This document shows, one piece after another, positions 46,137 to 57,400 of a DNA stretch of 64,000 nucleotides. The position numbers were made by a program, and so were the translations under genes. A model generated the notes under the pieces. That model saw nothing but the letters and a program-made list of their open reading frames with translations, was not told the DNA's origin and did no database searches. Source of the DNA: Polytrichum commune (lineage: Eukaryota; Streptophyta; Polytrichopsida; Polytrichales; Polytrichaceae); NCBI GenBank assembly GCA_950295325.1, contig OX485805.1, forward strand, positions 4,342,501 to 4,406,500, read 5' to 3'. How positions within the stretch are numbered: the stretch's first letter is position 1; each line of letters begins with the position of its first letter.

Positions 46137-49100
46137 TTAGGGGGGTGCGACGGTGTTTTGTTTGTTATCCAGTTTTCTTTTATTTAATACTAGGTATGTG
46201 AGGTATTTGATGGCATTTTGGTGTATGTTTTTCATGAGTTTTTTGATGCTAGTCTTTGGGATGTTGAGGCCTTCTAATTTTTTAATGGATTGCTCATGTA
46301 TGGCCCCTCTTACGCCTGCTGTGATGGTTATAAGAGGGTTTGTTTTCCATCCTTTGTTCTTTATGTCATTAATTAGTGGGTCGTACTTGGAGTGTTTTTG
46401 TGTGATGGCTTGTTCTGGGAATCGGTCGTGGCAGTATGTGAATTCGATGAATTGGATTATCTTTGTGTGTGATGGTGTCAGGGGGGTCGGGGTGTGGTTA
46501 GGGACTCCTATAATACATAGGATGTCTGGTCTAAGTCTGGCGTGACAGTGGCATCTTATTTGTGAGCATGTACATTCAATAAGCCATTCGGGGACGGTTT
46601 GTTCTTGGCTATTGTTGTTGGTGTTGCCTGCGTTAGTTAATGTGTAGTATATAGTGTGTTTGTTGGCTTGTAGTGTTTGAGTTATGAGGTGTACTGCTTT
46701 ATTGTGTCGCGCTATTCTTAGGCCTTTCAAATATGGGTGTTCACACGTTGATAGTAGGTGGGGCCATGTGTCTCTATCATTTTTGTGGCACAATGTACAA
46801 TTTGGGTTTTGGAATTTGAGAGGCCAAAAGATGTGTTTTCTATGGTTGCCCATGTATTGAGCGTATCGGAATTTTAGAGTTTGGGTGATTTGTGCATCCG
46901 TTATTTTCTTGTTTTTCCAGAAGTGGTTGGAGAGTTTTTGGTTTATTTGGTCGTTGGATAACCATTTATCTACATATAGGTGTTTGTGTTGGGCCATCCT
47001 TACTTCTTGTTGGTCGTGTGCTTTCGTTATGAATGAATGTAGGTTTCGAATTGCTCCGTTTCTTGTGGCGGTGGGGCAACTAGCTAGCCAATAGGGTGTG
47101 GCGTGGGCTATGTGTATATGAGGTGTAGGGGTAGGTTTTTCTTTATTTGTTCCCTCGTTGGCTAATGTGTCTGCTATTTCATTACCTTTGATGCCCGTAT
47201 GGGCCCTTACTTTGTGGATATGGACTAAGTGTGGGGTTAAGTGGATTTGGTGTATTATGGTTGCGATGAGGATTTTGTCCGGGCGGTGATGTTGTGAGGT
47301 TGGGTGTTGTATGTGGTTGCTGAGTAGGTATATGCCATTAAGACTATCCGTAAATATGTGTGTGTCGGTTTGAGTGGTTTGTATGGTTTTGATAGCAATG
47401 AGTATAGCATTTAATTATGTTCGAAGTATGTTTTGGTATCCAGGTAGCCTTTCAGCTATGCGAATATCTTTGTTGGGGCTATATACTCCTGATCATGCAA
47501 TGTCGCCCTCTATTTGGCCCTCGGAGTTCTTGGTTGGGGGGATGAATGACCCGTCGGTGTACATACATTGTTGTGGGGGGTATTTGGGGTGGTCTTGGTG
47601 GTAATATTTAATTGGGAGGGTTATATGAGGGATTGTTTTTGGTGGTGGGTTGTTATTTATGGGAGCATTTTTCCATGTATTAGAGAATTTAATGTGGTAG
47701 TTAGGTGACGTGGGTTTGATGGGCAAGGTGTTTATGTATGTGTTAGTGATTTGTTCTAATACTTGTGCAAGTTCTTGTGGGGTTCTTAGATTTATTGTAG
47801 GGTTGGAATGGTTATGTATGCATAGTATTGTTGTGAGCGAGGGTTCTACGTATTGGTAGTATTTTGGCCATTCCGGTGTGGGATTATATAGTATGGTGTG
47901 TGGGGGGATGGTTGCAATGGTGTGTATGTCATTACTTTCGGTGAGTGTGATTTATTGTGGGGTCCAGTCGTTGTGGTTAATTAATTATGAGTAAGGTGGC
48001 AGTGTTTGTATCTTCTTTGGCTGCCATTCTGGCCCAGTGGATGGCTTCCACTGTTGTTTTGTGGTCCGTGGGGTAAGCTAGTCCAATGCCCTTTCATCGA
48101 GAGATTTGCGCATGTCCCATGGAGCCAAATATTATGTCTCGGTTGTGGGGTGAGTGGTATTGCGTGAGTTGTGTGGGGCAGGTGAGTGGGGATGAGTAAT
48201 ATGAGTGTGTAATTTTGTGGGATTCTATAAGTGTTTTGATAATTGTTGGGTGTATTGTGAAGTGCATGTTTTTGGGTTGTATGCATTTTGGTTTTCTTTT
48301 AGGGAGTATGGTTATGTATCTTTGTATGAGCCAAAGTACTTCTGTTTCAAAGTTTTGGGGTGGGGGTTGCAGGGCCTCTGTTGCTTGCGAGAGATGATGG
48401 TAGGGGAATTGGTTCCATAGCCATTGTAATCTTTCTGTAGTAATGGAGGCCATGTAGTTGCCTCTTTGGTCATAAATGTTAGCTTCCGAGTTTTGTATTT
48501 GTATGGTTGGGTGGTCCACTTGGATGTCCTTATCCGGGTTGCATTCTTGTATGGATAGTTTTAGGTTGGTAATATGTAGGGGTGGATGTATGTATTTATT
48601 GTCTTTGGATTGGATGTGATTAAGGCAACTACGTATGTTTGGGCGGCGTTTAGTTTGGCTTGTTCTTTATGATATTGTGTGATACGTAGTATATTGTGTT
48701 CTAGAAGTATGTTATCCGGGTGTAGTAGTTCTTCCCCTTTACGCCATTGTTGTATGATTCCTAGTGGTACTTGCCATTGGCATAGGTACATTTTCCTTAT
48801 TGCGTGTGCGCCCCATTTATCCTTTTTGGTGGTGGTTTTATCCTTTATTATGGTTTGGATTGTTTGGCCTAGTATTAAGTTGGGTAGGGGAAGGGAGGTG
48901 CTAACCGTGATCGCGCCTTGTGGTAGTGATTGTTGGGTTGAGCTTGTAAAGTTCATGGGTGGTGGTGGGGGAGGGAATATTATTGATGCTTGTTGAAGGG
49001 CCTCTTTGATAGTTTTTGGTATGTGTTTGTGTATGGATTGGAATTCTTTTGGTGTTAGTATGGCTTTAGTGTCGGGGTTTTGGATTTGTGTTAGGGTGGT

Positions 49101-49600
49101 AATGCCGTACATGTATAGTTTATCTAGGTATTTTTGGGTTTTGGTTTTAGGTAGGTATGTGAGGGTGTTGTAGTTTGGGTTGTTTTTCCAGTTTCTTTCT
49201 AGTGAGGTTTATTTAATGGGGAATGTATGGATTGTGGAGTGGACGTGTATTTCGTATTCTCTTTCAAGAAGAAAGAGTGTTCTAGCTATGGGTGAGCGTA
49301 CATATGCTTGTTGTTTGAGTTTGGGGAGGTGGTGGGAGCCACCATATTTGGCCGCTATGTGTTTAGTTAGTCCTTGGTAAATGATGCCTAGTTGTCCTGG
49401 GTCATTGAGTGCTTGGATTAATTGTTGTCCTATGCATCTAATATAATCGGGTAGAAGTGAGGTTGCATTAATGCCAAAATTTTCATGCGGGAGGTGGGTG
49501 AGAATATTAGCCGTGCTTTTGGGGATATTGCAAATTTCTTTGGTTAGTTTGCTGATAATTTTGTCTAGTTTTTTAATGTCCGGTTTGGAAAATTGATTGA
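46137..49600 (-). pseudogene. 5'-truncated non-LTR retrotransposon with RNase H, zinc knuckle and restriction-like endonuclease
   Basis: Minus-strand coding sequence from about 49600 down to the stop at 46137. In order it holds a post-reverse-transcriptase region (49600-48560, GINATSLLPDYIRCIGQQL and LYMYGITTLTQIQNP), an unassigned linker (48519-47740), RNase H and an endonuclease. RNase H has TDGS near 47555, TDSLNG, and HTGIKGNEIADTLA. The CCHC knuckle (C-x2-C-x9-H-x4-C, 46799-46743) precedes an R2-type endonuclease signature: RPD near 46530, then EFTY and KHSKYDPL. The last 286 codons are open; upstream there are scattered stops (47415-47417, one in the GDIA-SGVY junction, one after TFPIK), so it is inactive. 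The reverse transcriptase itself is missing, as expected of 5' truncation. Sequence 46136-45780 may be its 3' UTR. Confidence 0.78.
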
Positions 49601-49614
49601 TAATCTAAAAGGGG

Positions 49615-49742
49615 TGGTTTACACTATGGACCATCAAGTCGGATCATGGAAGAGGGCCTTTTTCAATGGTCCAAGTTCATGGTCCGACTTCTTGAAAAAA
49701 TTGGTTTCGAAAAGCCTTGGGTCCCTCACTAGGTGTAAACCG
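49615..49742. repeat. Small foldback element
   Basis: GGTTTACACTA at the left and TAGGTGTAAACC at the right are inverted. Internal words (GACCATCAAGTCGGATCATG and CATGGTCCGACTTCTTG) are also complementary, so the 128-bp unit can fold nearly end to end. It abuts the truncated 5' end of the non-LTR element. Confidence 0.65.
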
Positions 49743-50288
49743 AATGTGGACCAAGAAGTATGGCCATGCATCAAAAAGTGAACGTGCTGATTTTTTTTAA
49801 TACATGCCCAAAAAGGGTAGTTTTGAAAAAAAATTCAAGTTTGACCATTCTCTTGTCTTCTCTTGGGCTTCACTTGTCTTCACTTCTTGTTAAATGTGTC
49901 GAAGATGTGGCTTGCAAATCTTCTCACAACAATTTTTACAAAAAAAAATGAGTAATTTAATTTGTACATGTTCAATGTACCTTGTGTTGTCACTACACTA
50001 TATAGGATATTTATTCTTTGATTATATTCAATGTTGTTACCACCGTACCTTGCTCAACACTAATTTTTTATTCTTAGATAATTAGTCTTAGAAGATTTGC
50101 TAGAAGATATGTTGGAAGATATGTTAGAAGATATGATCTCCTTTTATCATTATTATTTTAATTTCTTCATATCCTTACTAATACTAAATCAAAACATGTA
50201 ACTTCCACATATTACCTTAGTTGATATTTAGTGTTTAAGTTCACATTTAATGTTACTTACTTTCATAGGGTTATTGAAATTTAGTGTA

Positions 50289-51989
50289 TTGTTCTCCCTC
50301 TTTAGTATGACACTTTTGGGAAACACCAAAAATGTCGTATTCTTGAGGTGCCGTCTTCTCCTTAATATGACAAATGACGTAAAATTGTCATACTATTGAG
50401 GGAATACAAAAACATAAGCAATATGAGCTTAAAAATATATACAACAAGTTTAAGCAATATAGAGTGAATGAAATATTAACGTATAACTCAAAAAAATACA
50501 AATATTCTCAAGAACTCGTGAAATAGGAGTTCAAAGATCTTTGGTGGTGCCTACCCAAGTTAGCAATTGTCATCTTATCTAAATTCCATACTGGCTTTTG
50601 AAAACTAATAATTTCATTAACACCAACATGCAAAGAGTTGTCTAATAAGCAATTAGACAACAATGATGCATGACGTTTAGCATCACTAAGCTATACTGTA
50701 GGTGGAGCAACATCATCCACATCTATTGAATCTAGATCAACATTAAGATCAAAGCCTTATGCATAATTGATTCCCAAACAACATCCACCAACTCATTAGT
50801 ACTCACTTCTAGCTCATTAATCTCTTCCCCTTCCATCTAAATGTAAGTCTCAATTGACATCTCATCATCACCCAATCGCAACTTTGAAATAAGAGCACCA
50901 AATTCAATTTATTCTTCTTGCATTATATTTTTCTCCCTTTCATCAACTAGGGCAAAATCAACATTCCATGTTGCAAGTAATATATGCGCCATCCTCCAAC
51001 AAATCATGACTATCTATGCATCCAACTCACTTCATACTTCATAACTCCACATGATAGCCTGTCTAATGTTGGGCACCACCTTCCTTAAGTTCTTCAATGT
51101 AGCATCGTCATATTGTGATGAAACCCACTGCAGAAGGTTCTTCTTGTATTGAATTTTGAAAGATGCTATTATACCTTGATCCAAAGGTTGAACTACATTT
51201 ACAACATTGGGAGGAAGGAATACCAAATTCATGTTGCTCAATTCCAAGGTTGAAAAATCACGAGACTTACCAACTTTGGCAAAGTTAATAACATGTGAAG
51301 ATGCATGATCCAAAATCATAATCACCTTTTGATTTTGGCCTTTACATTGATTGTTGAGCTGCAAAATCCAAGCTTCAAATATATCCCCCTTCATCCAAGC
51401 TATTTTATTTGAGTGCCACCGAACAAACTCATGAGGTTGCCACCTTCCAAAACATCATGGTTGCTTAGACATATAAATCACAAGCAACTTCAACTTATCA
51501 ATCCCAGTTGAATTAATAACAAGAGCAAGTGTTACACGCTCCTTGTGTAACTTCCAAACCTTCACCTTCCCTTGCGCTAATGTTTTATTAGGATGTGCTC
51601 TAAAATACAATCCAATCTCATTGATGTTGTAAACATCTTCAAGCTCATAATTTGACAAAAGAATAGGAAAGAGGCCACTCTAACCCTAACCAAGTCCATT
51701 TTATACTAGTAACCCTAATTATCGTTTAGTTCACAATAATAAGTGAAGTTCCCCAAGTAGTTCCCAAGTGAAAATGGATGTATTTTAGATGTACATAACA
51801 TAGATGAAGGGAATTGTAGCATTAATTACCTCTTTAATATGAAAAAATATAGATTCTAAATGTTGTATTATCGAGTGTCGTAGTCGTATAAAGGAGGGAG
51901 TTTTGAACTAAAAAGTTTGGTCGCGCAAAAATGTGTCATAATATCAAGGGTGTCGTATAAACGAGTGTCATATTAACGAGGTTAGACTA
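50289..51989 (-). mobile_element. Pogo/Tigger-like DNA transposon (1.7 kb) inserted in a MITE
   Basis: Bounded by TA at 50287-50288 and 51990-51991. Inverted ends are imperfect at the outermost bases and then clear: left CCCTCTTTAGTATGACACT and right, complemented, CCTCGTTAATATGACACT. TTGA-GGTG-CGTAT words repeat subterminally. Comparison with the empty MITE copy at 45526-45766 confirms insertion at a TA with TA duplication. It encodes a decayed transposase on the minus strand. Confidence 0.85.
51032..51658 (-). pseudogene. Decayed pogo/Tigger-like DDE transposase
   Basis: Two frame-compatible blocks, 51658-51455 and 51394-51032, are joined through one in-frame TGA. They read the catalytic domain of the CENP-B/Tigger family: ELEDVYN at the first acidic site, the family's KERVT segment, ILDHASSH (second Asp, codon 51310-51308), and the LPPNVVNVVQPLDQG block (third Asp, codon 51181-51179). 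The first catalytic Asp is replaced by Asn (codon 51622-51620, NEIG where the family has DETG). After the TGA at 51032 the frame continues with the CWR...WN-D segment also seen at 7575-8192, broken by more stops. The N-terminal DNA-binding region is absent. Inactive. Confidence 0.85.
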
Positions 51990-52336
51990 TATGCATTCAT
52001 ATTTAGTGTATCAAACACTAAATATCCTATTTTGTTTAATAAAAAACTATGCGAAAAAGAACCGCAATCGTTTTCCCATTGCTATTTTTTTTTACCAATC
52101 TGATCTACAGTCGCTACACGACTACATTTTTTTGTTTTACAATTGTAATTTTTAGAAGTTTTGGGGCGTGTAATATACCGTTGGAAAGGTATTTTGAATT
52201 CCATAAGTTCCAGCTGGTAGACCCAAAACAAAATATGCACTCAAACCTTGGCTCATTATAACTTACTATGTAGAAGAGCCCACGTGACTAGGATGATGAT
52301 GAGATAACTTTTTGTTGAGAGCCCAATCATATGTTT

Positions 52337-52451
52337 CTTTACACTACACTTGAAGGCCACACATATTTTAAATTCTCATGGTACGGCCTTTGGATGAGGT
52401 TCAAGGGCTTGCACAATTTCATGGTCACAACCCTTGGCCATAGTGTAAAAT
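52337..52451. mobile_element. Small MITE-like inverted repeat
   Basis: Ends TTTACACTACACTTGAAGGC and, complemented, TTTTACACTATGGCCAAGG. The interior shares GGCCTTTGGATGAG and TCATGGTCACAACCCTTGG with the element at 2907-3036. Low coding potential. Confidence 0.55.
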
Positions 52452-52784
52452 GTCCCATAGTCTAATTGAAATTTTGTCTATGTATGTACATGTGCATTCA
52501 ACGTGCTTGCAAAATGTGCACATGAGTGGGATTTGGTGGAAAATCAAGGAGAACTTCAATACCAAATCAAGTAAGGCCTACAACACAATAATATCGCAAT
52601 ATGTCAATCACGATATGCTCTTCTTTGGCATGTTGGGTGGGCTTATTTAAAACCAATAAATAACCTAAAACCAACACATTTGAACCCCCCCCCCCCTCCA
52701 TATGTATGATAGTGGTACATAGTGTTGGTTTAAGGTTCGATGTTGGTTTTGTGTATAAGGTGGATGTGCTTGAATCGGTGTCTA

Positions 52785-52990
52785 ATTATAAGCAAACACC
52801 GACATTTGAGTAGTGAATGGTTGGGTGTGAATTTGAGGACATACACCAAAAAGACACATGTTGAGAAGAAATTGAATTTATGTACTAAAAATGTGTTGCC
52901 CATTCTAGACGCAATAGTCAATATTATTGGATAGATCTATACGAACATTTAGTAACTAGATAATCCTCACCTTGACAATGAATAGGATAT
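52785..52990 (+). repeat. Dispersed repeat, arm of the long-inverted-repeat family
   Basis: Begins CAAACACCGACATTTGAGTA and continues with GGTTGGGTGTGAATTTGA, ACACCAAAAAGACACATG and TCAATATTATTGG, colinear with 10462 and 29753. Confidence 0.6.
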
Positions 52991-53699
52991 TGACTAAAAT
53001 TTAAGTAAGATTGGACACATGCATTGTCCAAAAAAATAAAATGCAACATTGCATTGTCTAGCCACCATGCCAACAATTTTTAGTGAGCAAACATGAGATT
53101 TTCCAAATTGATAGTATGGGGCTTCCCCCACATTGATAGTTATGGTTTACAATATTAGAATACCATGTAGATTTTGACAAATGGATTCAGTAAAGTCGTT
53201 TCTTGTCACCCACATTGTTGATATAATCGTGAGCTAACAAATTGGAATTTTGCATGTGGTACTACACATGGTCTAAAGTTTAAGAAATGCATTTTCCATT
53301 ACTCATTGTAGATGTGCAAATATGGAACAAGACACTCATCCACATTTTTGTGGAAACAAACCCATTACATGTGTTAGACAATATCTCACTACATGTTTTG
53401 TAAAATCAATAATACATGTGGAGTTATAAGGCCATACCAACGTATTCATCATTTGTCATACAACCATATCACCATTTACTGGTATTATCAAATTTGCCCA
53501 TAGGATCAACATATACCAACATATGTTTCATTTGGTATCATCAAATTCATCCATGGTTGCCATTTTATTTTTCTTTCATGGCCCACATGACCCTCATAGA
53601 AACCCCTGCCACTCTCCTTTCCACCATTATATATGCATGCACATTGCTTCAATTGCTTTCTCTACAACGTCATAAATTATAGTTTGGAATAACAACTTC
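52991..53699. other. AT-rich intergenic DNA, no gene
   Basis: No recognisable open frame. Several ATACCAACATAT-type and TGGTATTATCAAATT-type words repeat loosely at 53440-53560. Confidence 0.45.
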
Positions 53700-54460
53700 T
53701 AGTTATTTTTAACGCCAACCCTACCAATATGTGGAATACACATCATCCCAGTGGAGGGATTATGTATTCGAGACAATGTTGAAAGTACATTAATTGCATT
53801 CCTACCAATGAGCTAGTACACCACCAATTGATACTTATAAGAGGAGAAGCCTAATATACATTTACAACGATCTAAAATGTTAAAACAACAACATTAATAT
53901 GGATTATATGTATTTAACTCGGAATAGCACAACAACGATTACAAGTTTCTTCATCATGTTCATCTACTCTATTGCCAACACTACCGGTATATGGAATAAA
54001 GCAAATCAAATTAGAGGGGTCCTCTGTTGAATAGAGAGTTATGAGTACATTAAATGCAATCATGTCGATGTTATGGTATACAACCATATGATCTTAACAA
54101 CATAAAAATCCAAACATAAATGTACAATTTCCTAAGTTGCTAAAGAAATTGCATTGATATTATGCATATTCATTTTGGCATAGCAAAAATAGCCATAGAA
54201 TTCTTGAACGTGTTCATGAACTATATCGCCAACAACACCGATGTATAGAGTATAATGAATCAAATTAGAAAGGCATTGTGAGAAGTTACGAGTACAATGA
54301 ATGTGTTATTGCCAATGAGGTGGGTATAACACCAATTGATATTTATAAAACGAGACTCCTTGCATACATGTACAATGCCCTAAAATTCTAAAGAGTTTAC
54401 ATTAATATGCACTATGCACATTATAGTTGAAATATCATGATGTGCAATGATTGTCATGAA
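53700..54460 (+). repeat. Three diverged tandem units of about 255 bp
   Basis: Units start near 53710, 53970 and 54225. Each carries GCCAAC followed by an ACCNNTAT-TGGAATA-type word, then GAGTACATTAAATG-type, an ACCAATTGATA-type or degenerate equivalent, and ACATTAATATG or its variant. Divergence is substantial, so the array is old. Confidence 0.6.
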
Positions 54461-57400
54461 CTTCCTCATCTCCAATACCAAAAGGTTCGCATAAGCAACC
54501 TCACATAGCTTAGCAATTTGGCCTCTCTTGCTCTAGGGGCCATGAGCCTCTCTCGTGCACCTTTGCACAAGCTCACCTGTGCATTTCAATCTAAACATAT
54601 ATGGCCACATGTGGTCATCAAATAGTCATGTAGAGAAGACGTGTGGTCGGCCCCAAAGACAGGGATGTGAACAACATTGAATGGATTGTTCAACAAGTTC
54701 TTATGTGGGCTATCATCTATTAAGATGGTATTTTGGATATGCGTTCTTTGTATTCAGTTGAAAACAACTTGTGGAACCTTGAACCAGACAAATACTGATC
54801 ATTTGGAAACATCCATGCACTTGGAGGCCTCTCAATACTCTTGGGAGAATGTGAGTTGGATACTTCATGGCATGAAAGATCTACACTAGACTATTCAGAC
54901 ATGCGTGGCACAAGATAATTCTTTTTGTCACCCTTCCAACAAGTCTATAGGACGATGACGAAATGCTGCAACATATTATGCAAAATCTTTGACAACCTGG
55001 TGGTATAAAATGGGCTCAAAAATGTTTTTTTGCCAACACCTTACGAATTAGGGGTTGTCCCCAACAAAAACCCATTAAAATCAAGCACCACATAGTACTT
55101 TTGAATTAATGGATTGCTGGAAAAATAAGAAGTTGATTTCCCAATGGAAATATTGGTAATTGAGTGTATGCACATGAATTGCACATGGGTGAAATGTATG
55201 AGACCCATACTTAATAATTATGTCTGACTATATACACAAAATATTTAATATAAGAAATAGAGGAAACATTTTTCTAAAGTCATGATAAAACATCTATTTT
55301 TAAGCACAAGAAAACATGGTTCCTAGAATGGAATCTCTTTTAGGTCTCAAGAATAAAAGACTTAGTTTAGAAAATGTGAATATCTCCCAAATCATTAAAA
55401 ACACTATCGACAAAACCGTCGACGCCTTATGACAAAAGCACTTGAGAGCCAACAATGGCGTACAACATTATTTTAAAAATGCAAAAATCCACGACAAGGC
55501 TCAATTGAATATTGTTTCCTTGACGTTGCAAAATATTGGCAATGATGATGTCACTATATACAAATCATTAATCATCTCATTTGCATCTCCTATAGCAACC
55601 TCTTGGAGCACTTACAACTTCTTCTTTCTATCCCGTCTTGTGCTTTCAAATATTGCCAAAGATAAAACAAATATTTGTTAGCCAATGGAACATCACATAT
55701 TAAACAAAACCAACAACACAAAGACAAAAGTAAATATTATTACATGTAGCATGGATGTTTTCTTCTTCTGAAGTAGACAAACCAATGGAGAACCCCTTTG
55801 CATTTTCAAATCATCACCCATTGTTGCAATGATTTTGACGTCTTCCCATGATCTCGTATCTGCAATCCAAATGGAAATAATTGTGGCCAGTTTTTTTCCG
55901 TCCATCACATGCAATGGGGGCTCGTTAACATCAACCAAATTCATGGCTTCAACTATGTCATCGGCAATTGCCTTTCTAGAGGGTCCTAGAATGAGCAAAA
56001 CAAGCTCATCCACACCATCTACAACAATATCAACATCTTTGAGCTAATTGAGAATTGGAGACAACGTGCAAGGGGGGGGGGGTCATGATTGGCAGGTTCT
56101 ATTGTGTTCTTGTCATATTGGCGTCTTAGACCTTAACGTCTTTGACACCAACATTGAATCCTCAAAGGATGATTTTGCAGCATGCACATCGTGTGGCATT
56201 TCAATTGGGTGAACAACAACATACAGGGCGACAAAGATGGAATTAACTGAAGAACTACTCAGTGGCAGAGGTTCTTGAATGGTGAGAGGTACATGGACCT
56301 AAAAGCTTGCAGTGTTGGATCACTTTTGTTTGACATTGCCCATGAGCAATGCCATCATGTCATTGGCGGAACATATGATGTCGTCAAAGTGGTTGTTTTT
56401 GACAAACTCCACCACATGTGCACCACATTTCTGCAACATATGTGTGTGCAAGGCAACAATTAACATTAATTACTTAGTAACATATACCAATGTAGTAAAA
56501 ACTTGCTGGTAAGAATTGAGAAACAAATGACCTACACATGCATGCACAAATTAGAGATGAATGTCCTCAAGGAACTTACCGGCACGATGTTCAACATGTT
56601 GCTACCTCTCCATACATTAAGTATAGTTGATTTCAATCACAAAGTTGGCTTTAGGATGTTATCAAGTGCGTCCAAATTCATGTGACATTTGCTAATAACC
56701 CAATTTCGACTGCCAGAAAACATTGAAGCCTATATGACAGGAGACAACTTTGTGGAGGATTTTGTGTGTTTCCCAAACAACCATCTTGTTTCTATGCAAA
56801 CCAAGTTCCAACTTTGAGGAATGTGCAATGGTGATGCACACCAAAGGGGAATCATGATTCGGTGTCTTACAAACCCGTCTAGAGTGTCGGGTACATAGAA
56901 AATGCTCTCTACGCCAATGTTACATTCGTCTTAAAGAATATATATATATATATCCGAAATTCAAAACGCAACGCCAACTTGAACCTCTTAGCATTCTCCG
57001 CCAAATGTTGGATTTGTGTCACATCAAATCGGCCAACATTCATGGGATTTCCATGGGCCTCAAAAATTAAATGAAAGGAATCAACAATGTGCCCTTGCTT
57101 GCCTTAGCATCCTCGCAACCCACCAACTGGTACACCTCCACAACATAATTTTCCTTCACGCACATGTATTTCTTATGAAGAACATTATGTTCTTGGGTTG
57201 CAAATGGCTGAGATATGTAGCACCTACACGTGAAGAAATGAACTTCTCCAAGCACAAAGGAAAATTATCAGGAGTTGGACATTTTAGCTGCGATGTTGGG
57301 TTCATAGGGTGACCCTTCTTCTCGAGCCAGTCATGTCCTACACAATTTCTCGCAATTTCTATGCAAATATTGCTAATGACGTCCTTTGTGAATCCATACT

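Larger units (their letters stand above)
49987..52035. mobile_element. MITE of the CTACACTAAATATGATATTTAGTG family, copy 4, split by a pogo-like insertion
   Basis: The left part 49987-50288 and right part 51992-52035 join to give the same layout as copy 3. The left end reads CTACACTATATAGGATATTT and the right end, complemented, AAATAGGATATTTAGTG. The interruption is exactly the element at 50289-51989, with a TA on each side. Confidence 0.78.

Noticed and set aside
55693-56013. 106-codon minus-strand frame with a fairly protein-like composition
   Set aside because: Considered as a gene fragment, but no motif could be named and the surrounding frames are full of stops; left as part of decayed DNA.
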